Assembly (NCBI RefSeq): GCF_000383575.1
Contig: NZ_KB911579.1
Location: forward strand, 2,140,523 to 2,204,522
Direction of reading: 5' to 3'
Length of the DNA stretch: 64,000 bases
Origin: Salinispora oceanensis
GTDB lineage: Bacteria > Actinomycetota > Actinomycetes > Mycobacteriales > Micromonosporaceae
Below, in pieces: positions 51,327-60,554 of the stretch. A program made the position numbers and the translations under genes. The notes under the pieces were generated by a model. The model was not told the DNA's origin. It did not search any database and saw nothing but the letters and a program-made list of their open reading frames with translations. How positions within the stretch are numbered: the stretch's first letter is position 1; each line of letters begins with the position of its first letter.

Positions 51327-52454
51327 ATGCTGTCCCTCGTACGCACACAGCTTTCCCAGCTGGGCCGCGGCCCACTGGGCCCCGGATCCCGTGCCGGCCT
51401 CGGCGCGGCCCTTACCCTGCTCGCAATCGTCTCGGTGCTGGAGTGCGCCGACGGCCGTGGGCTCGACTACATCGCTCTGTTGATCGCTGCCCCATTCCTG
51501 GCCGCCGCCCTGGCCTCCTGGCAGGTGGTGCTGGGGGTGGGGGTTGCGGCCGTCTGCCTTGGCGTCGGCTTTGCGCTGGCCGAGGGGCATGGTTCGCTGG
51601 CGGCTGCGGTCGCGGTGGCTGGCATCGCCCTGGGCGCCGCGTTGGCGGCCACCATGGCGGCAGTCCGACAGCGGCAGACCGAGCGGATCGAGGAGTTGTC
51701 GAGGCTCGCCACGGTTGCTCAGCAGGCGGTACTCCGTCCGCTCGGTCCGCAGGTCGGCTCCTTGGCCATCGCTGCCCGATACATCTCCTCCACGGCCACC
51801 GCGGAGATCGGCGGTGACCTGTACGAGGCCCTGGACACGCCGTACGGCGTGCGCATGATCATTGGAGATGTTCGGGGTAAGGGCCTGGACGCGGTCCGGT
51901 TGGCCAGCATCGTGCTGGGTTCCTACCGGCATGTGGCGTACGAGCGGGCAGATCTGCGGGCGGTCGTCGCGGACCTGGACCGGGCGGTGGCCCGGAGCGG
52001 GGGTGACGAGGACTTCGTGACCGCGGCTCTGGTTGAGGAGCGGGGTGGCACCCTGACCATCGTCAACTGCGGACATCCGGCGCCGCTGTTGCTGCGTCGG
52101 GGTGCGGTGATCGCGTTGGAGCCGGCGGCGCCGGCTCCGCCGCTGGGGTTCATGCCGGCGGTGCGGGCCCGAGTGGAGCGGTTGGAGCCGGGCGACCGGC
52201 TGCTGTTGTTTACCGATGGGCTCGGCGAGGCCCGGCGGGACGGCGAGTTCTTCCCGACCACCGATCGGGCCTGGCGGTTGCTCGGGCATGGGACGGTCGC
52301 CGACGGGCTGGCGTCGCTGGAGGCGGCGCTGGTCGGGTGGGTGTATGACCGGCTCGACGACGACATCGCGCTGGTTCTGATGGAGTACACCGGGACCCGG
52401 ACCGGGGGTTCGGCCGCCGTGCCGAGTTGGGAGGTCGGCGCGGCGGAGGGGTGA
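51327..52454 (+). CDS. membrane-bound SpoIIE-type PP2C phosphatase
   Basis: 375 residues from ATG 51327 (GTG 51258 would add 23). The first about 115 residues hold four membrane helices ([80 protein letters not shown]). The SpoIIE/RsbU phosphatase domain follows: [78 protein letters not shown]. Such enzymes dephosphorylate anti-anti-sigma factors in partner-switching; no partner gene is adjacent. Confidence 0.88.
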   Translation: MLSLVRTQLSQLGRGPLGPGSRAGLGAALTLLAIVSVLECADGRGLDYIALLIAAPFLAAALASWQVVLGVGVAAVCLGVGFALAEGHGSLAAAVAVAGIALGAALAATMAAVRQRQTERIEELSRLATVAQQAVLRPLGPQVGSLAIAARYISSTATAEIGGDLYEALDTPYGVRMIIGDVRGKGLDAVRLASIVLGSYRHVAYERADLRAVVADLDRAVARSGGDEDFVTAALVEERGGTLTIVNCGHPAPLLLRRGAVIALEPAAPAPPLGFMPAVRARVERLEPGDRLLLFTDGLGEARRDGEFFPTTDRAWRLLGHGTVADGLASLEAALVGWVYDRLDDDIALVLMEYTGTRTGGSAAVPSWEVGAAEG

Positions 52455-52493
52455 AGGGCTTGTCGTTGCCTACCCGCGAGTAATACAGTCAGG

Positions 52494-52509
52494 GTTACTG
52501 ATCGGTAAC
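52494..52509. promoter_or_regulatory. 16-bp palindromic operator candidate upstream of the fadE5-like gene
   Basis: GTTACTGATCGGTAAC: 7 of 8 base pairs symmetric, ending 27 bp before the fadE5-like ATG. It has the same length and arms as the site at 37677 before the etfD-like gene. Confidence 0.58.
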
Positions 52510-52536
52510 ACGCGTCCGGAAGCGGGGCCAGCGACC

Positions 52537-54390
52537 ATGACCCACTACAAGAGCAACCTTCGGGACCTTGAGTTCAACCTGTTCGAGGTGTTCGAGGCGG
52601 ACCGGGCATTCAGCCAGGCTCCCTACACGGAACTGGATGTTGACACCGCCCGTAGCTTCCTCGCCGAGGTCGACCGCCTGGCCAGGGAAGACCTGGCAGC
52701 CAGCTACACGGACAGCGACCGTAACCCGCCGGTCTTCGACCCGGCGACGCACACCGCACCGCTGCCGGAATCCTTCAAGAAGTCGTACCGTCGGTTCATC
52801 GACGCCGAGTTTTGGCGGCTGGACCTGCCCGAGGCGCTCGGCGGTAGCAACGCACCCCGCGCCCTCTGGTGGTCGCTGGCCGAGCTGGTGTTGGGCTCCA
52901 ACGCCGCGGTCTGGATGTACGCCTCCGGCCCCTCGTTCGCGCACGTCCTGCACGTTGAGGGCACCGAGCGGCAGCGGAAGTGGGCCAAGCTCTTCATCGA
53001 CCAGGGCTGGGGCTCCACGATGGTGCTGACCGAGGCGGACGCCGGCTCGGACGTCGGTGCCGGGCGCGCCCGCGCCATCCCGCAGCCGGACGGCTCGTGG
53101 CACATCGAGGGCGTGAAGCGCTTCATCACCTCCGGCGAGCACGACCTCAGCGACAACATCGTCCACTATGTGCTCGCCCGGCCGGTCGGGGTCGAGGGCG
53201 CGGGTGGTCCGGGCACCAAGGGACTCTCCCTCTTCGTGGTGCCGAAGTACCACTTCGATGAGGAGACCGGCGAGCTGGGCGAGCGCAACGGCGTCTTCGC
53301 CACCAACGTCGAGCACAAGATGGGCCTGAAGGTCTCGAACACCTGCGAGCTGACCTTCGGCGAGCACGGGGTGCCGGCCCAGGGCTGGCTGCTGGGTGAG
53401 AAGCACGACGGCATCCGGCAGATGTTCATGATCATCGAGTACGCCCGGATGATGGTTGGTACGAAGGCGATCGCCACCCTCTCCGCCGGTTACCTGAACG
53501 CGCTCGAGTACGCCAAGAGCCGGGTGCAGGGCGCCGACCTGACCCAGATGACCGACAAGAGCGCCCCCCGGGTCACGATCACCCAGCACCCGGACGTACG
53601 CCGCTCGCTGCTACTGCAGAAGTCGTACGCCGAGGGGCTGCGGGCCCTGGTCTGCTACACGGCCGGCTGGCAGGACAAGGTCGCCATCGCTGAGGCGGCC
53701 GGCGACGAGCAGACCGTGAAACTGGCCAAGCGGGTCAACGACCTGCTGCTGCCGCTGGTCAAGGGGGTTGGCTCGGAGCGGGCGTACGAGCTGCTCGGCC
53801 ACGAGTCCCTCCAGACCTTCGGCGGCTCCGGCTTCCTCCAGGACTACCCGCTGGAGCAGTACGTCCGGGATGCCAAGATCGATACCCTGTACGAGGGCAC
53901 CACGGCGATCCAGAGCCTCGACCTGATCTTCCGCAAGGTCGTCCGGGACAACGGCAAGGCCCTGATGGCGGTCGCCGGCGAGATCCAGGAGTTCATCGCC
54001 GCCGAGGGTGGCAACGGTCAGCTCAAGGAGGAGCGGCAGGCGCTCGGCCGCGCGCTCGGCGAGATTCAGAGCATCCTCGGCACGCTCACCGGCTGGCTGG
54101 GTGAGGCGCAGGGCGGCGAGACCCGGGCGCTCTACAAGGTCGGCCTGAGCAGCCGCCGGTTCCTGCTCGCCATCGGTGACCTGGTGGTGGGCTGGCTGCT
54201 CCAGCGGCAGGCCGACGTGGCGCTGACGGCGCTCGCCGGTGACCCCGGAACCGACCGGGACTTCTACACCGGCAAGGTGGCCGCCGCCCGGTTCTTCGCC
54301 CGCGAGGTGCTGCCCCGCATCGGTGCCGATCGGCGCATCATCGAAAACGTCGACCTGAGCGTGATGGACCTCCCGGAGGAGGCGTTCTGA
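52537..54390 (+). CDS. FadE5-like acyl-CoA dehydrogenase
   Basis: 617 residues, the long form of the acyl-CoA dehydrogenase family. It begins [20 protein letters not shown], as do mycobacterial FadE5 proteins. Core motifs: [75 protein letters not shown] and the catalytic-Glu segment [15 protein letters not shown], then a C-terminal AcdA-type extension (about 470-600). FadE5 oxidises a wide range of acyl-CoAs and hands electrons to ETF. The upstream palindrome links it to the etfD-like gene. Confidence 0.9.
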   Translation: MTHYKSNLRDLEFNLFEVFEADRAFSQAPYTELDVDTARSFLAEVDRLAREDLAASYTDSDRNPPVFDPATHTAPLPESFKKSYRRFIDAEFWRLDLPEALGGSNAPRALWWSLAELVLGSNAAVWMYASGPSFAHVLHVEGTERQRKWAKLFIDQGWGSTMVLTEADAGSDVGAGRARAIPQPDGSWHIEGVKRFITSGEHDLSDNIVHYVLARPVGVEGAGGPGTKGLSLFVVPKYHFDEETGELGERNGVFATNVEHKMGLKVSNTCELTFGEHGVPAQGWLLGEKHDGIRQMFMIIEYARMMVGTKAIATLSAGYLNALEYAKSRVQGADLTQMTDKSAPRVTITQHPDVRRSLLLQKSYAEGLRALVCYTAGWQDKVAIAEAAGDEQTVKLAKRVNDLLLPLVKGVGSERAYELLGHESLQTFGGSGFLQDYPLEQYVRDAKIDTLYEGTTAIQSLDLIFRKVVRDNGKALMAVAGEIQEFIAAEGGNGQLKEERQALGRALGEIQSILGTLTGWLGEAQGGETRALYKVGLSSRRFLLAIGDLVVGWLLQRQADVALTALAGDPGTDRDFYTGKVAAARFFAREVLPRIGADRRIIENVDLSVMDLPEEAF

Positions 54391-54436
54391 CCCGTTCCGA
54401 GGGGCAGGGCTGATCCGGGGGCAGACCCGGCAGAAT

Positions 54437-54470
54437 CGACGGCCGGCGGGGTGACCCTCGCCGGCCGTCG
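54437..54470 (+). terminator. terminator after the fadE5-like gene
   Basis: Perfect 12-bp stem CGACGGCCGGCG (54437-54448) and CGCCGGCCGTCG (54459-54470), 10-base loop, 46 bp after the stop. Confidence 0.82.
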
Positions 54471-54619
54471 CGTTGGTTGTCGCTGCTCATGCCGGGCTCA
54501 ACCGGCCCCGGGGGCGGGGTTACCGGCCCGGGCAGGGGTAGCACCCGGCGGCGGCGGGTAACCGGCATCAGGTCAGGCAGAGAACGCCCAGAGCCATCGC
54601 ACGGGGGAGTGCAGCGCAC

Positions 54620-54889
54620 ATGGGCATTGGTAGCGGTATTTTCCTGATCGCCCTCGGGGCGATCCTCACCTTCGCGGTCCGGGCCAACGTCTGGTGGGTT
54701 GACCTGCGAGCGGTCGGCTGGGTCTTCATCCTGGCCGGGCTGGCCGTCCTCCTCACCACCGTGTGGTTCTGGCAGGACCGGCGCAAGCGGGCGCGGACGC
54801 TGATCGTGGAGGAGAACCGGCTGTCGCATCCGACCGCGATGATGCCACCGCCGCCCGACCCACCGCCGCCGACAGCGCCGCCGTCCTGA
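54620..54889 (+). CDS. small two-helix membrane protein, DUF6458-like
   Basis: 89 residues: MGIGSGIFLIALGAILTFAV starts the first membrane helix, WWVDLRAVGWVFILAGLAVL the second, followed by a basic cytosolic stretch (QDRRKRARTLIVEE) and a Pro-rich tail. The GxGxxIFLIALGAIL pattern is common in actinobacterial DUF6458 proteins, function unknown. GGGGGAG lies upstream of the ATG. Confidence 0.85.
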   Translation: MGIGSGIFLIALGAILTFAVRANVWWVDLRAVGWVFILAGLAVLLTTVWFWQDRRKRARTLIVEENRLSHPTAMMPPPPDPPPPTAPPS

Positions 54890-54894
54890 GCGGC

Positions 54895-55431
54895 TTAGCC
54901 GCGGGCGATGTGCTCGGCGGTGATGACGGTGTCCCGGCGGCCGAGACCGGCCCACTCCGCCGTGGTGCGGTGTACCACGGCCTGGCTGGTCCGTTGCGGG
55001 TCCCGGTCCGCCCGCTCGGAGTCGAGCAGTATCGACAGCTGCGACACGCCGGGGTTGTGGGCGATCAGCAACACCGTCCGGGCGGCCGGTTCGACCCGTC
55101 GCACCAGGGCCAGCAGATCCGCCGGATGCGCCTCGTACGCGTCGTCGGCGTAGTGCACCTCGGGTGCCGGGCCTGCGGAGCCGCCCTCCGGTGGCGCTCC
55201 GGTCATTCCCATCGCCACGCCGTGCCAGGTTTCCCGGGTGCGGCGAGCCGAGGAGCAGATCACCACGTCCGGGAGGAGCCCGTGGTGGGCTAGCCACGCC
55301 CCGGCCGCCGCCGCATCCGCTCGCCCCCGCGCCGTCAACGGCCGGTCCACGTCCGGCTGGTCACCGGGGGGCTCTGCCTTCGCGTGCCGGAGCAACACCA
55401 GGGTGCGGTTTTGGGCGTGCGCGTCCGTCAT
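54895..55431 (-). CDS. SixA-type histidine phosphatase
   Basis: 178 residues from ATG 55431. The RHG motif is at LVLLRHAKAEPPGDQPDVDR PLTARG, with the second conserved arm in VICSSARRTRETW and the distal His in VLLIAHNPGVSQLSILL. This is the SixA branch of the histidine phosphatase superfamily, whose members dephosphorylate phosphohistidine or small phosphoesters. The residue run SERADRDPQRTSQ is a normal variable loop. Confidence 0.9.
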   Translation of the reverse strand: MTDAHAQNRTLVLLRHAKAEPPGDQPDVDRPLTARGRADAAAAGAWLAHHGLLPDVVICSSARRTRETWHGVAMGMTGAPPEGGSAGPAPEVHYADDAYEAHPADLLALVRRVEPAARTVLLIAHNPGVSQLSILLDSERADRDPQRTSQAVVHRTTAEWAGLGRRDTVITAEHIARG

Positions 55432-55517
55432 ACCCCCAGCTTGCCTGATCGGCGTTTCGACCGCCCGGGTACGTCGGTGCTGCCGGCGGTGTCCTGTTGT
55501 TGCAGAGTGCGACGAAC

Positions 55518-56489
55518 TTATCGACGTGAATCGGCCGGAAGCTGCTCGCCGCACACCCGGAAGGTCCTGCGATAGGCGCCTGGTGTGGTGCCGACGACCT
55601 CCTGGAATTGCGCACGAAAGTTGCTCGTGGTGGTGAAGCCGGTCTGGTTCGCTACGCGGTCGATTGTGTAGTCGGTGGTTTCCAGGAGCTCCTGGGCGTG
55701 ACGAATCCGGACGCCGGCTACCCACTGCATTGGGCTCTGTCTGGTCTCGATGGCGAATCGCCTGGTCAGGGTGCGTGTGCTCAGGTTCGCGGCGGCGGCG
55801 AGGTCGGCGAGCGTGAGGGCGCGGTGCGCGTTGGCCTCGATCCAGGCGAGGACGGGTCCGAGGGCTGAGGTTCGCAGGGGCTGCCGGTTCCGCAGGATGT
55901 ACTGCGCCTGTCCGCCGCTTCGGTGCAGTGGGGCCACGGCGAGGCGTGCCGCGTCCGCGGCCACCGCCGCGCCGTAGTCGGTGTGAATCACGTGCAGGCA
56001 CAGGTCCAGTCCGGACGCGGCACCGGCAGAGGTGAGGATGCTGCCGTTGTCGATGTAGAGCACGTCGGGGTCCACCTGGATCGATGGGTGTCTGCGCGCG
56101 AGTTGTTCCGCGGCGAGCCAATGGGTCGTGGCCCTCAGGTTGTCGAGTAGTCCCGCCTCTGCCAGCGTGAATGCTCCGACGCAGATGGAGGCGATGCGAG
56201 TGCCTTTGGTCGCGGCCGCACGTAGGGCGGCGAGCACCGGGGGCGGGGAGGGCTGCAGGGGGTCGTTACGGCCGGGCACCACGACCAGGTCGGCGCGATC
56301 GAGCGCGTCCAACTGCTCGTTGACTGCCAGCCGCACCGGCCCGGCGTCAACGAATTCATCGGGCCCTGCGACGAGGACCCGGTATCCCGGCCGGCCGTCC
56401 GGCAGGCGGACACGTCCGAACGTCTCGACCGGGGTGGCCAGATCAAAGGCAATCACATCCGGCAGCGCGAGCACGACGACCGTATACAT
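55518..56489 (-). CDS. GlxA-type transcriptional regulator (DJ-1/PfpI plus AraC HTH)
   Basis: 323 residues. N-terminal DJ-1/PfpI domain (1-185) with the nucleophile elbow RIASICVGAFTLAEAG (Cys present). C-terminal AraC/XylS double HTH (about 220-315): LTLADLAAAANLSTRTLTRR, FAIETRQSPMQWVAGVRIRH, and DRVANQTGFTTTSNFRAQFQ, EVVGTTPGAYRRTF. It diverges from a second DJ-1/PfpI gene (56611) across 121 bp, so it probably controls that operon. ATG 56489 is preferred over ATG 56537. Confidence 0.92.
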   Translation of the reverse strand: MYTVVVLALPDVIAFDLATPVETFGRVRLPDGRPGYRVLVAGPDEFVDAGPVRLAVNEQLDALDRADLVVVPGRNDPLQPSPPPVLAALRAAATKGTRIASICVGAFTLAEAGLLDNLRATTHWLAAEQLARRHPSIQVDPDVLYIDNGSILTSAGAASGLDLCLHVIHTDYGAAVAADAARLAVAPLHRSGGQAQYILRNRQPLRTSALGPVLAWIEANAHRALTLADLAAAANLSTRTLTRRFAIETRQSPMQWVAGVRIRHAQELLETTDYTIDRVANQTGFTTTSNFRAQFQEVVGTTPGAYRRTFRVCGEQLPADSRR

Positions 56490-56610
56490 GCCTGCATGGT
56501 AGGCCTCCCTGACTCTGGCGAGATTAAGGCGTTCCATGGCTTGATAGCCACTGTCGGGAGACCTGCGGCTGCCCAACCATGGAGTGCACCTACACGTGAG
56601 GGGACTACCG

Positions 56611-57303
56611 ATGCCGACGCTTCGCGCCCAGTTCGTGCTCTTCGAGGGATTCGATCTACTCGATGTCATCGCTCCACTCGAGGTGCTCTCCGCAGGCAGC
56701 GCCGCCCTCGGCGGCGTACTCGAATGTGCGCTGGTGAGCGAGTCGGGACGGGACCAGGTCCCGTCGGGAGCCGCCGGCCTCTCCCTCCCCGCCAGCGCCG
56801 CGCTGGAGCCGGAGGTGCCCGGCTACGTCATCGTTCCGGGTGCGTCCGGGCCCGTTGACGGCGCCCCGGACGCGGGCGAGCTGACCGTTCCCGCGCTGCT
56901 CGGGCGGTTCGCCGAAAGTCCGGTGATGGCACTCGTCGCCCGGGCCCTCGCCGCACCGCAGGTCACCGTCGTCGCCGTCTGCGGCGGCGGGCTCGCGCTC
57001 GCCATGGCGGGCCTGCTGGAGGGGAGAACAGCCACCACCCACCACCTCGGCATCGATCGACTGGAGTCCACCGGCGTGAACGCGGTCCGGGCGCGGGTCG
57101 TCGACGACGGTGATCTCGTCACTGGCGGCGGTGTCCTGTCCGGCGTCGACACCGCCCTCTACCTGCTCGAGCGTGACTTCGGCTGCGCTGCTGCCCGGGC
57201 CGTTGAGGACCTCTTCGAGTTCGAGCGCCGCGGCACCACCTGGAAAGCACCTGCCGGACGCCGGTTCCGCGCACCTGTCAGTGGGCGGCGAGTGCGGGCA
57301 TGA
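56611..57303 (+). CDS. DJ-1/PfpI-family protein
   Basis: 230 residues from ATG 56611 with GAGGGG upstream. DJ-1 fold with nucleophile elbow VVAVCGGGLALAMAGLLEGR and TATTHHLGIDRLE downstream; Cys is in place. Similar proteins act as isonitrile hydratases or glyoxalase/chaperone-type enzymes. Its stop overlaps the next gene (ATGA). It is divergent from the GlxA-type regulator, which contains a related domain. Confidence 0.85.
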   Translation: MPTLRAQFVLFEGFDLLDVIAPLEVLSAGSAALGGVLECALVSESGRDQVPSGAAGLSLPASAALEPEVPGYVIVPGASGPVDGAPDAGELTVPALLGRFAESPVMALVARALAAPQVTVVAVCGGGLALAMAGLLEGRTATTHHLGIDRLESTGVNAVRARVVDDGDLVTGGGVLSGVDTALYLLERDFGCAAARAVEDLFEFERRGTTWKAPAGRRFRAPVSGRRVRA

Positions 57304-57776
57304 GTGCTTTCCTGCTGTCGGTCCACGTCCTGGCCGCGATCCTCACCATCGGCCCGGTCGCTGTCACCGCGAGCATGTTCCCGCGCTTCGCGCGACTCGC
57401 ACTCGACAACCCAACCGACCTCCGCCGCGGTGCCGTCGTACGCGTCCTGCACCGGATCACCCGTAACTACGCCGTGATCGGCGTACTCGTTCCCGTGTTC
57501 GGGCTCGCTACCGGCGCCAGTATCGGTGTCCTCGGAGACGCGTGGCTGATCGTGTCCATCGTCCTGACCGCCGGTGCCGGCGCGATACTCATCGGCATCG
57601 TCCTGCCCGGCCAGCATCGCACTCTGCGCTGCCTTGAGGTGGGTGCGGAACCCGCGGACCTCGCCCGGGTCATCCCTCGCCTGGGCATGCACGCCGGAAC
57701 CTTCAACCTGCTCTGGGCGATCGTGGTGGTTCTGATGATCTATCGGCCGGGATCGACGACGGGGGTCGGACTGTGA
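57300..57776 (+). CDS. DUF2269-like integral membrane protein
   Basis: 158 residues with four predicted helices (SAFLLSVHVLAAILTIGPVA, NYAVIGVLVPVFGLATGASI, WLIVSIVLTAGAGAILIGIV, TFNLLWAIVVVLMIYRPG). The N-terminal His in SVHVLAA and an Arg/His pair (VLHRITRNY) resemble DUF2269 proteins. Translationally coupled to the DJ-1 gene before it and the DUF3817 gene after it. Confidence 0.78.
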   Translation: MSAFLLSVHVLAAILTIGPVAVTASMFPRFARLALDNPTDLRRGAVVRVLHRITRNYAVIGVLVPVFGLATGASIGVLGDAWLIVSIVLTAGAGAILIGIVLPGQHRTLRCLEVGAEPADLARVIPRLGMHAGTFNLLWAIVVVLMIYRPGSTTGVGL

Positions 57777-58054
57777 GCCCCCGTCACCTGCTGCGGGTCA
57801 TCGGCTCAGTCGAACTGGCCACCCTCGCGCTGATGCTCCTGAACATCGCCACCGTGCACACGCCGACCGTCTCCCGCATCCTCGGACCGGTACACGGACT
57901 GGCCTACACCCTCACAGTCCTCGCCGCGGCCCTGGTCATGCGGCGGCGCCATCGAGTCTGGCTGATCGCTCTCGTGCCCGGTGTCGGTGGGCTGCTGGCG
58001 GCTCGTGTCGCGGCGTCAGAACCCTTCGCGACCGGGGCAGACGTCGACCTGTAG
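57773..58054 (+). CDS. DUF3817-like membrane protein
   Basis: 93 residues from a GTG overlapping the preceding stop. Three helices (SVELATLALMLLNIATVH, GPVHGLAYTLTVLAAALVMR, WLIALVPGVGGLLAARVAAS). The family pattern with E near the start and GPVHG is present. Last gene of the DJ-1/DUF2269/DUF3817 operon. Confidence 0.78.
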   Translation: MSPRHLLRVIGSVELATLALMLLNIATVHTPTVSRILGPVHGLAYTLTVLAAALVMRRRHRVWLIALVPGVGGLLAARVAASEPFATGADVDL

Positions 58055-58077
58055 CACTGGGCGGCGTTGGCCCTGTG

Positions 58078-58755
58078 CTAGGCGAAGAGGGCGAAGTAGA
58101 TCGCGATGTGGTGGCAGATCGCGGCGACCAGGGTGCAGGCGTGGAAGAACTCGTGGTGGCCGAAGACCGTGGGCCACGGGTTGGGTCGGCGCAGGGCGTA
58201 GCTGACCGCGCCGATGCTGTAGATCGCACCGCCGATGATCAGCAGGACCAGGGCGGCTACCCCGCCCGCGTGGAGGATGTCCGGCAACATCGCCACCGCG
58301 ACCCAGCCGAGCGCCAGGTAGAGCGGCGCGGAGACCCAGCGTGGGGCGTGCGGCCAGATGAGCTTGAGCGCCACGCCCCCGAGTGCGCCACCCCACACCA
58401 GCGAGAGCATGATCGTCGCTGGTCGGGGCTCCAGCAGCAGGACGCAGAACGGCGTGTACGTACCAGCGATGAAGACAAAGATCATCGAATGGTCCATCCG
58501 CCGCATGACCTGGAAGCCCCGCTCGGACCACACCCGCCGGTGGTAGAGCCCGCTGGTGCCGAAGAGCCCGCAGACGGTCAGGCTGTAGATCAGGGTGCTG
58601 ACCAGCGGCGACCAGCCGGACCGGGCAGCGGCGATGGAACAGAGGACGATCCCGCAGACGAGGGCGGCGAAGAACGCGTACGCGTGCAGCCAGCCGCGCA
58701 TCCGAGGTTTGCCGAGGTCGGTCGGCTTGAGGCGGGTTGGTGCGGAGGTGGTCAC
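58078..58755 (-). CDS. hemolysin III / PAQR-type membrane protein
   Basis: 225 residues from GTG, seven helices. Family residues: GTSGLYHRRVWSERGFQVMR RMDHSMIFVFIAGTYTPFCV (HRR, D-H, TYTPF) and the C-terminal metal-type His pair in FGHHEFFHACTLVAAICHHI. Prokaryotic members of this progestin/adipoQ receptor superfamily are membrane proteins with a likely hydrolase-type Zn site; the name hemolysin III is historical. Convergent with the DUF3817 gene. Confidence 0.92.
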   Translation of the reverse strand: MTTSAPTRLKPTDLGKPRMRGWLHAYAFFAALVCGIVLCSIAAARSGWSPLVSTLIYSLTVCGLFGTSGLYHRRVWSERGFQVMRRMDHSMIFVFIAGTYTPFCVLLLEPRPATIMLSLVWGGALGGVALKLIWPHAPRWVSAPLYLALGWVAVAMLPDILHAGGVAALVLLIIGGAIYSIGAVSYALRRPNPWPTVFGHHEFFHACTLVAAICHHIAIYFALFA

Positions 58756-58761
58756 GCCAAC

Positions 58762-58783
58762 AGGTTACGACGCCGTAGGTTAC
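58762..58783. promoter_or_regulatory. direct repeat of AGGTTAC between the hemolysin III and pxpB genes
   Basis: AGGTTAC at 58762-58768 and 58777-58783 (15-bp period), flanked by CAGGT and ACCTG that also form an inverted pair. It lies in the 162-bp divergent spacer. A regulator binding site is plausible. Confidence 0.3.
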
Positions 58784-58917
58784 CTGGTGGTAGTGCCTAT
58801 GGTCACGTTAACTGAAGCCGAGCGGATGGGCGTCCGGCAGCGCCAGCGGGCCGCCTGCCAGCAGCTGCGGCGTGATCGCTCGTTCCGGAACCCGGCCGGG
58901 TCCGGGAAGATGGCGGG

Positions 58918-59637
58918 ATGCGGATTCGGCCGGTCGGAGCGCACGCCCTGCTGCTCGACTGTTCCGACGCCGAACAGGTGGAGGCGTGGCGAGCCGAGCT
59001 GTGGCGACGCCGGGAACGGGGCGACCTGGACGCCGTCGAGATCATCCCGGCGGCCCGCACCGTGCTGCTCGACGGCCTTCCCGATCCGACCCACACCGCC
59101 GCGCTCCTCAACACCTGGAACCCGTCCCCCAGCAACGCTGCCACCGGCGCCGCGGCCACGAGCACCGGCGCCGCCAGCACCAGCACCGGCGGCGCCGGCA
59201 CCGCTGGCACCAGCACTGGCACCGGCAGGGAAGGCGCTGGCACCGGCACCGGCAGGGGAGGCGCTGTCGAGGTTCCGGTGCGCTACGACGGGACGGACCT
59301 GCCCACCGTCGCCCACCACTGGGATGTCGCCGTGCCGACCGTCGTACGCCGGCTCGTCGCCACCGAGTTCCGGGTGGCCTTCTGCGGGTTCGCGCCCGGC
59401 TTCGCGTATCTGACCGGGTTGCCCGCTGGGTTGGCCGTGCCCCGGCTGCCGACCCCCCGCCCCCGGGTACCGGCCGGCTCCGTTGCGCTGGCCGGTCCGT
59501 ACGCCGGGATCTATCCGACCGCCTCGCCCGGCGGCTGGCTGCTCGTCGGCCACACCGACCTGCGCCTGTTCGACGTGCACGCCGACCCGCCGGCCCTGCT
59601 CACGCCCGGCACCCGGGTGCGGCTGGTCCCGGCATGA
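58918..59637 (+). CDS. pxpB: 5-oxoprolinase subunit PxpB (KipI-like) with low-complexity insertion
   Basis: 239 residues. N-terminal part MRIRPVGAHALLLDCSDAEQ and C-terminal barrel (VPVRYDGTDLPTVAHHWDVA, FCGFAPGFAYLTGLPAGLAV, PRLPTPRPRVPAGSVALAGP, TASPGGWLLVGHTDLRLFDV) match the allophanate-hydrolase-subunit-1-like family. With PxpC and PxpA it forms the ATP-dependent enzyme opening 5-oxoproline to glutamate. Between them, about residues 69-116 (DNA 59122-59265) is a Thr/Gly/Ala/Ser run not expected in the family. It overlaps pxpC by 4 bases. Confidence 0.9.
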   Translation: MRIRPVGAHALLLDCSDAEQVEAWRAELWRRRERGDLDAVEIIPAARTVLLDGLPDPTHTAALLNTWNPSPSNAATGAAATSTGAASTSTGGAGTAGTSTGTGREGAGTGTGRGGAVEVPVRYDGTDLPTVAHHWDVAVPTVVRRLVATEFRVAFCGFAPGFAYLTGLPAGLAVPRLPTPRPRVPAGSVALAGPYAGIYPTASPGGWLLVGHTDLRLFDVHADPPALLTPGTRVRLVPA

Positions 59638-60554
59638 CCGGCACCCGGCCCGGCGGGCCGCAGCCACCCAACCTGCCCGTGGCCGGCAGCGGCGGCGTGG
59701 TCGAGGTGCTGCGGGCCGGCATGCTCACCACCGTGCAGGATCTCGGCCGGCCCGGCTGGGCGCACCTCGGCGTACCGCGCTCCGGCGCCCTCGACCCGGG
59801 CGCGCTCCGGCTGGCCAATCGGCTGGTCGGCAATTCGGAGAGCGCCGCCGGTCTTGAGATCACTTTGACCGGGTGTGAGCTGCGGTTTCGTCGCGCCACC
59901 ACGGTCGCGGTCACCGGGGCGGAGGCTCCTGTCCACGTCGGTGAGCGTCCCGGCGATGTGGGGCGGCCGCTCGCGGTCCCGGCGGGTGCGGTGGTGCGGG
60001 TCGGTCCGCCCCGCACCGGGCTGCGGTCCTGGCTCGCCGTCGCCGGCGGAATCGCCGTCGAGCCAGTGCTCGGCAGCCGGGCCACCGATACCCTCTCCGG
60101 GCTCGGCCCGCCCCCGCTGCACGACGGCGACCGGCTCCCCGTGGGCGCGTCGGCCGGGCCACCCGCCCCGGTGGATGTCACGGCGATCGTGCCAGCACCG
60201 GACGAGGTACGGCTGGCGCTGCGCCTCGGCCCACGCGCCGACTGGTTCACCGCAACCGCACTCGACCGGCTGTTCGGTACGGCCTACACCCTTACCCCGG
60301 TCAGCAACCGCGTCGGCGCTCGCCTGTCCGGGGCGCCGCTGCCCCGAGCGGTGTCGGGGGAGCTGCCCAGCGAGGGTCTCGTACTCGGGGCGGTACAGGT
60401 GCCGGCGGACGGCCAACCCCTGGTCTTCCTCGCCGACCATCCGACCACCGGTGGGTACCCGGTTGTCGGGGTGGTGGTTGACGTGACCCCGCTTGCGCAG
60501 GCCCGGCCAGGGACTACGGTGAGGTTCTATGGACCTCAACGCGGATCTCGGTGA
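59634..60554 (+). CDS. pxpC: 5-oxoprolinase subunit PxpC (KipA-like)
   Basis: 306 residues, ATG within the pxpB stop. Family motifs: VLRAGMLTTVQDLGRPGWAH, LGVPRSGALDPGALRLANRL VGN, LEITLTGCELRF, LSGLGPPPLHDGDRLPVG, and LVFLADHPTTGGYPVVGVV near the end. It corresponds to the biotin-dependent carboxyltransferase/allophanate-hydrolase-subunit-2-like family. Its last 26 bases overlap pxpA. Confidence 0.92.
   Translation: MTGTRPGGPQPPNLPVAGSGGVVEVLRAGMLTTVQDLGRPGWAHLGVPRSGALDPGALRLANRLVGNSESAAGLEITLTGCELRFRRATTVAVTGAEAPVHVGERPGDVGRPLAVPAGAVVRVGPPRTGLRSWLAVAGGIAVEPVLGSRATDTLSGLGPPPLHDGDRLPVGASAGPPAPVDVTAIVPAPDEVRLALRLGPRADWFTATALDRLFGTAYTLTPVSNRVGARLSGAPLPRAVSGELPSEGLVLGAVQVPADGQPLVFLADHPTTGGYPVVGVVVDVTPLAQARPGTTVRFYGPQRGSR

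Noticed and set aside
58872..59633. N-terminal extension of pxpC through pxpB
   Set aside because: The frame is open across pxpB, but the translation there is low-complexity Arg/His-rich; the ATG at 59634 inside the pxpB stop gives the family's normal start.
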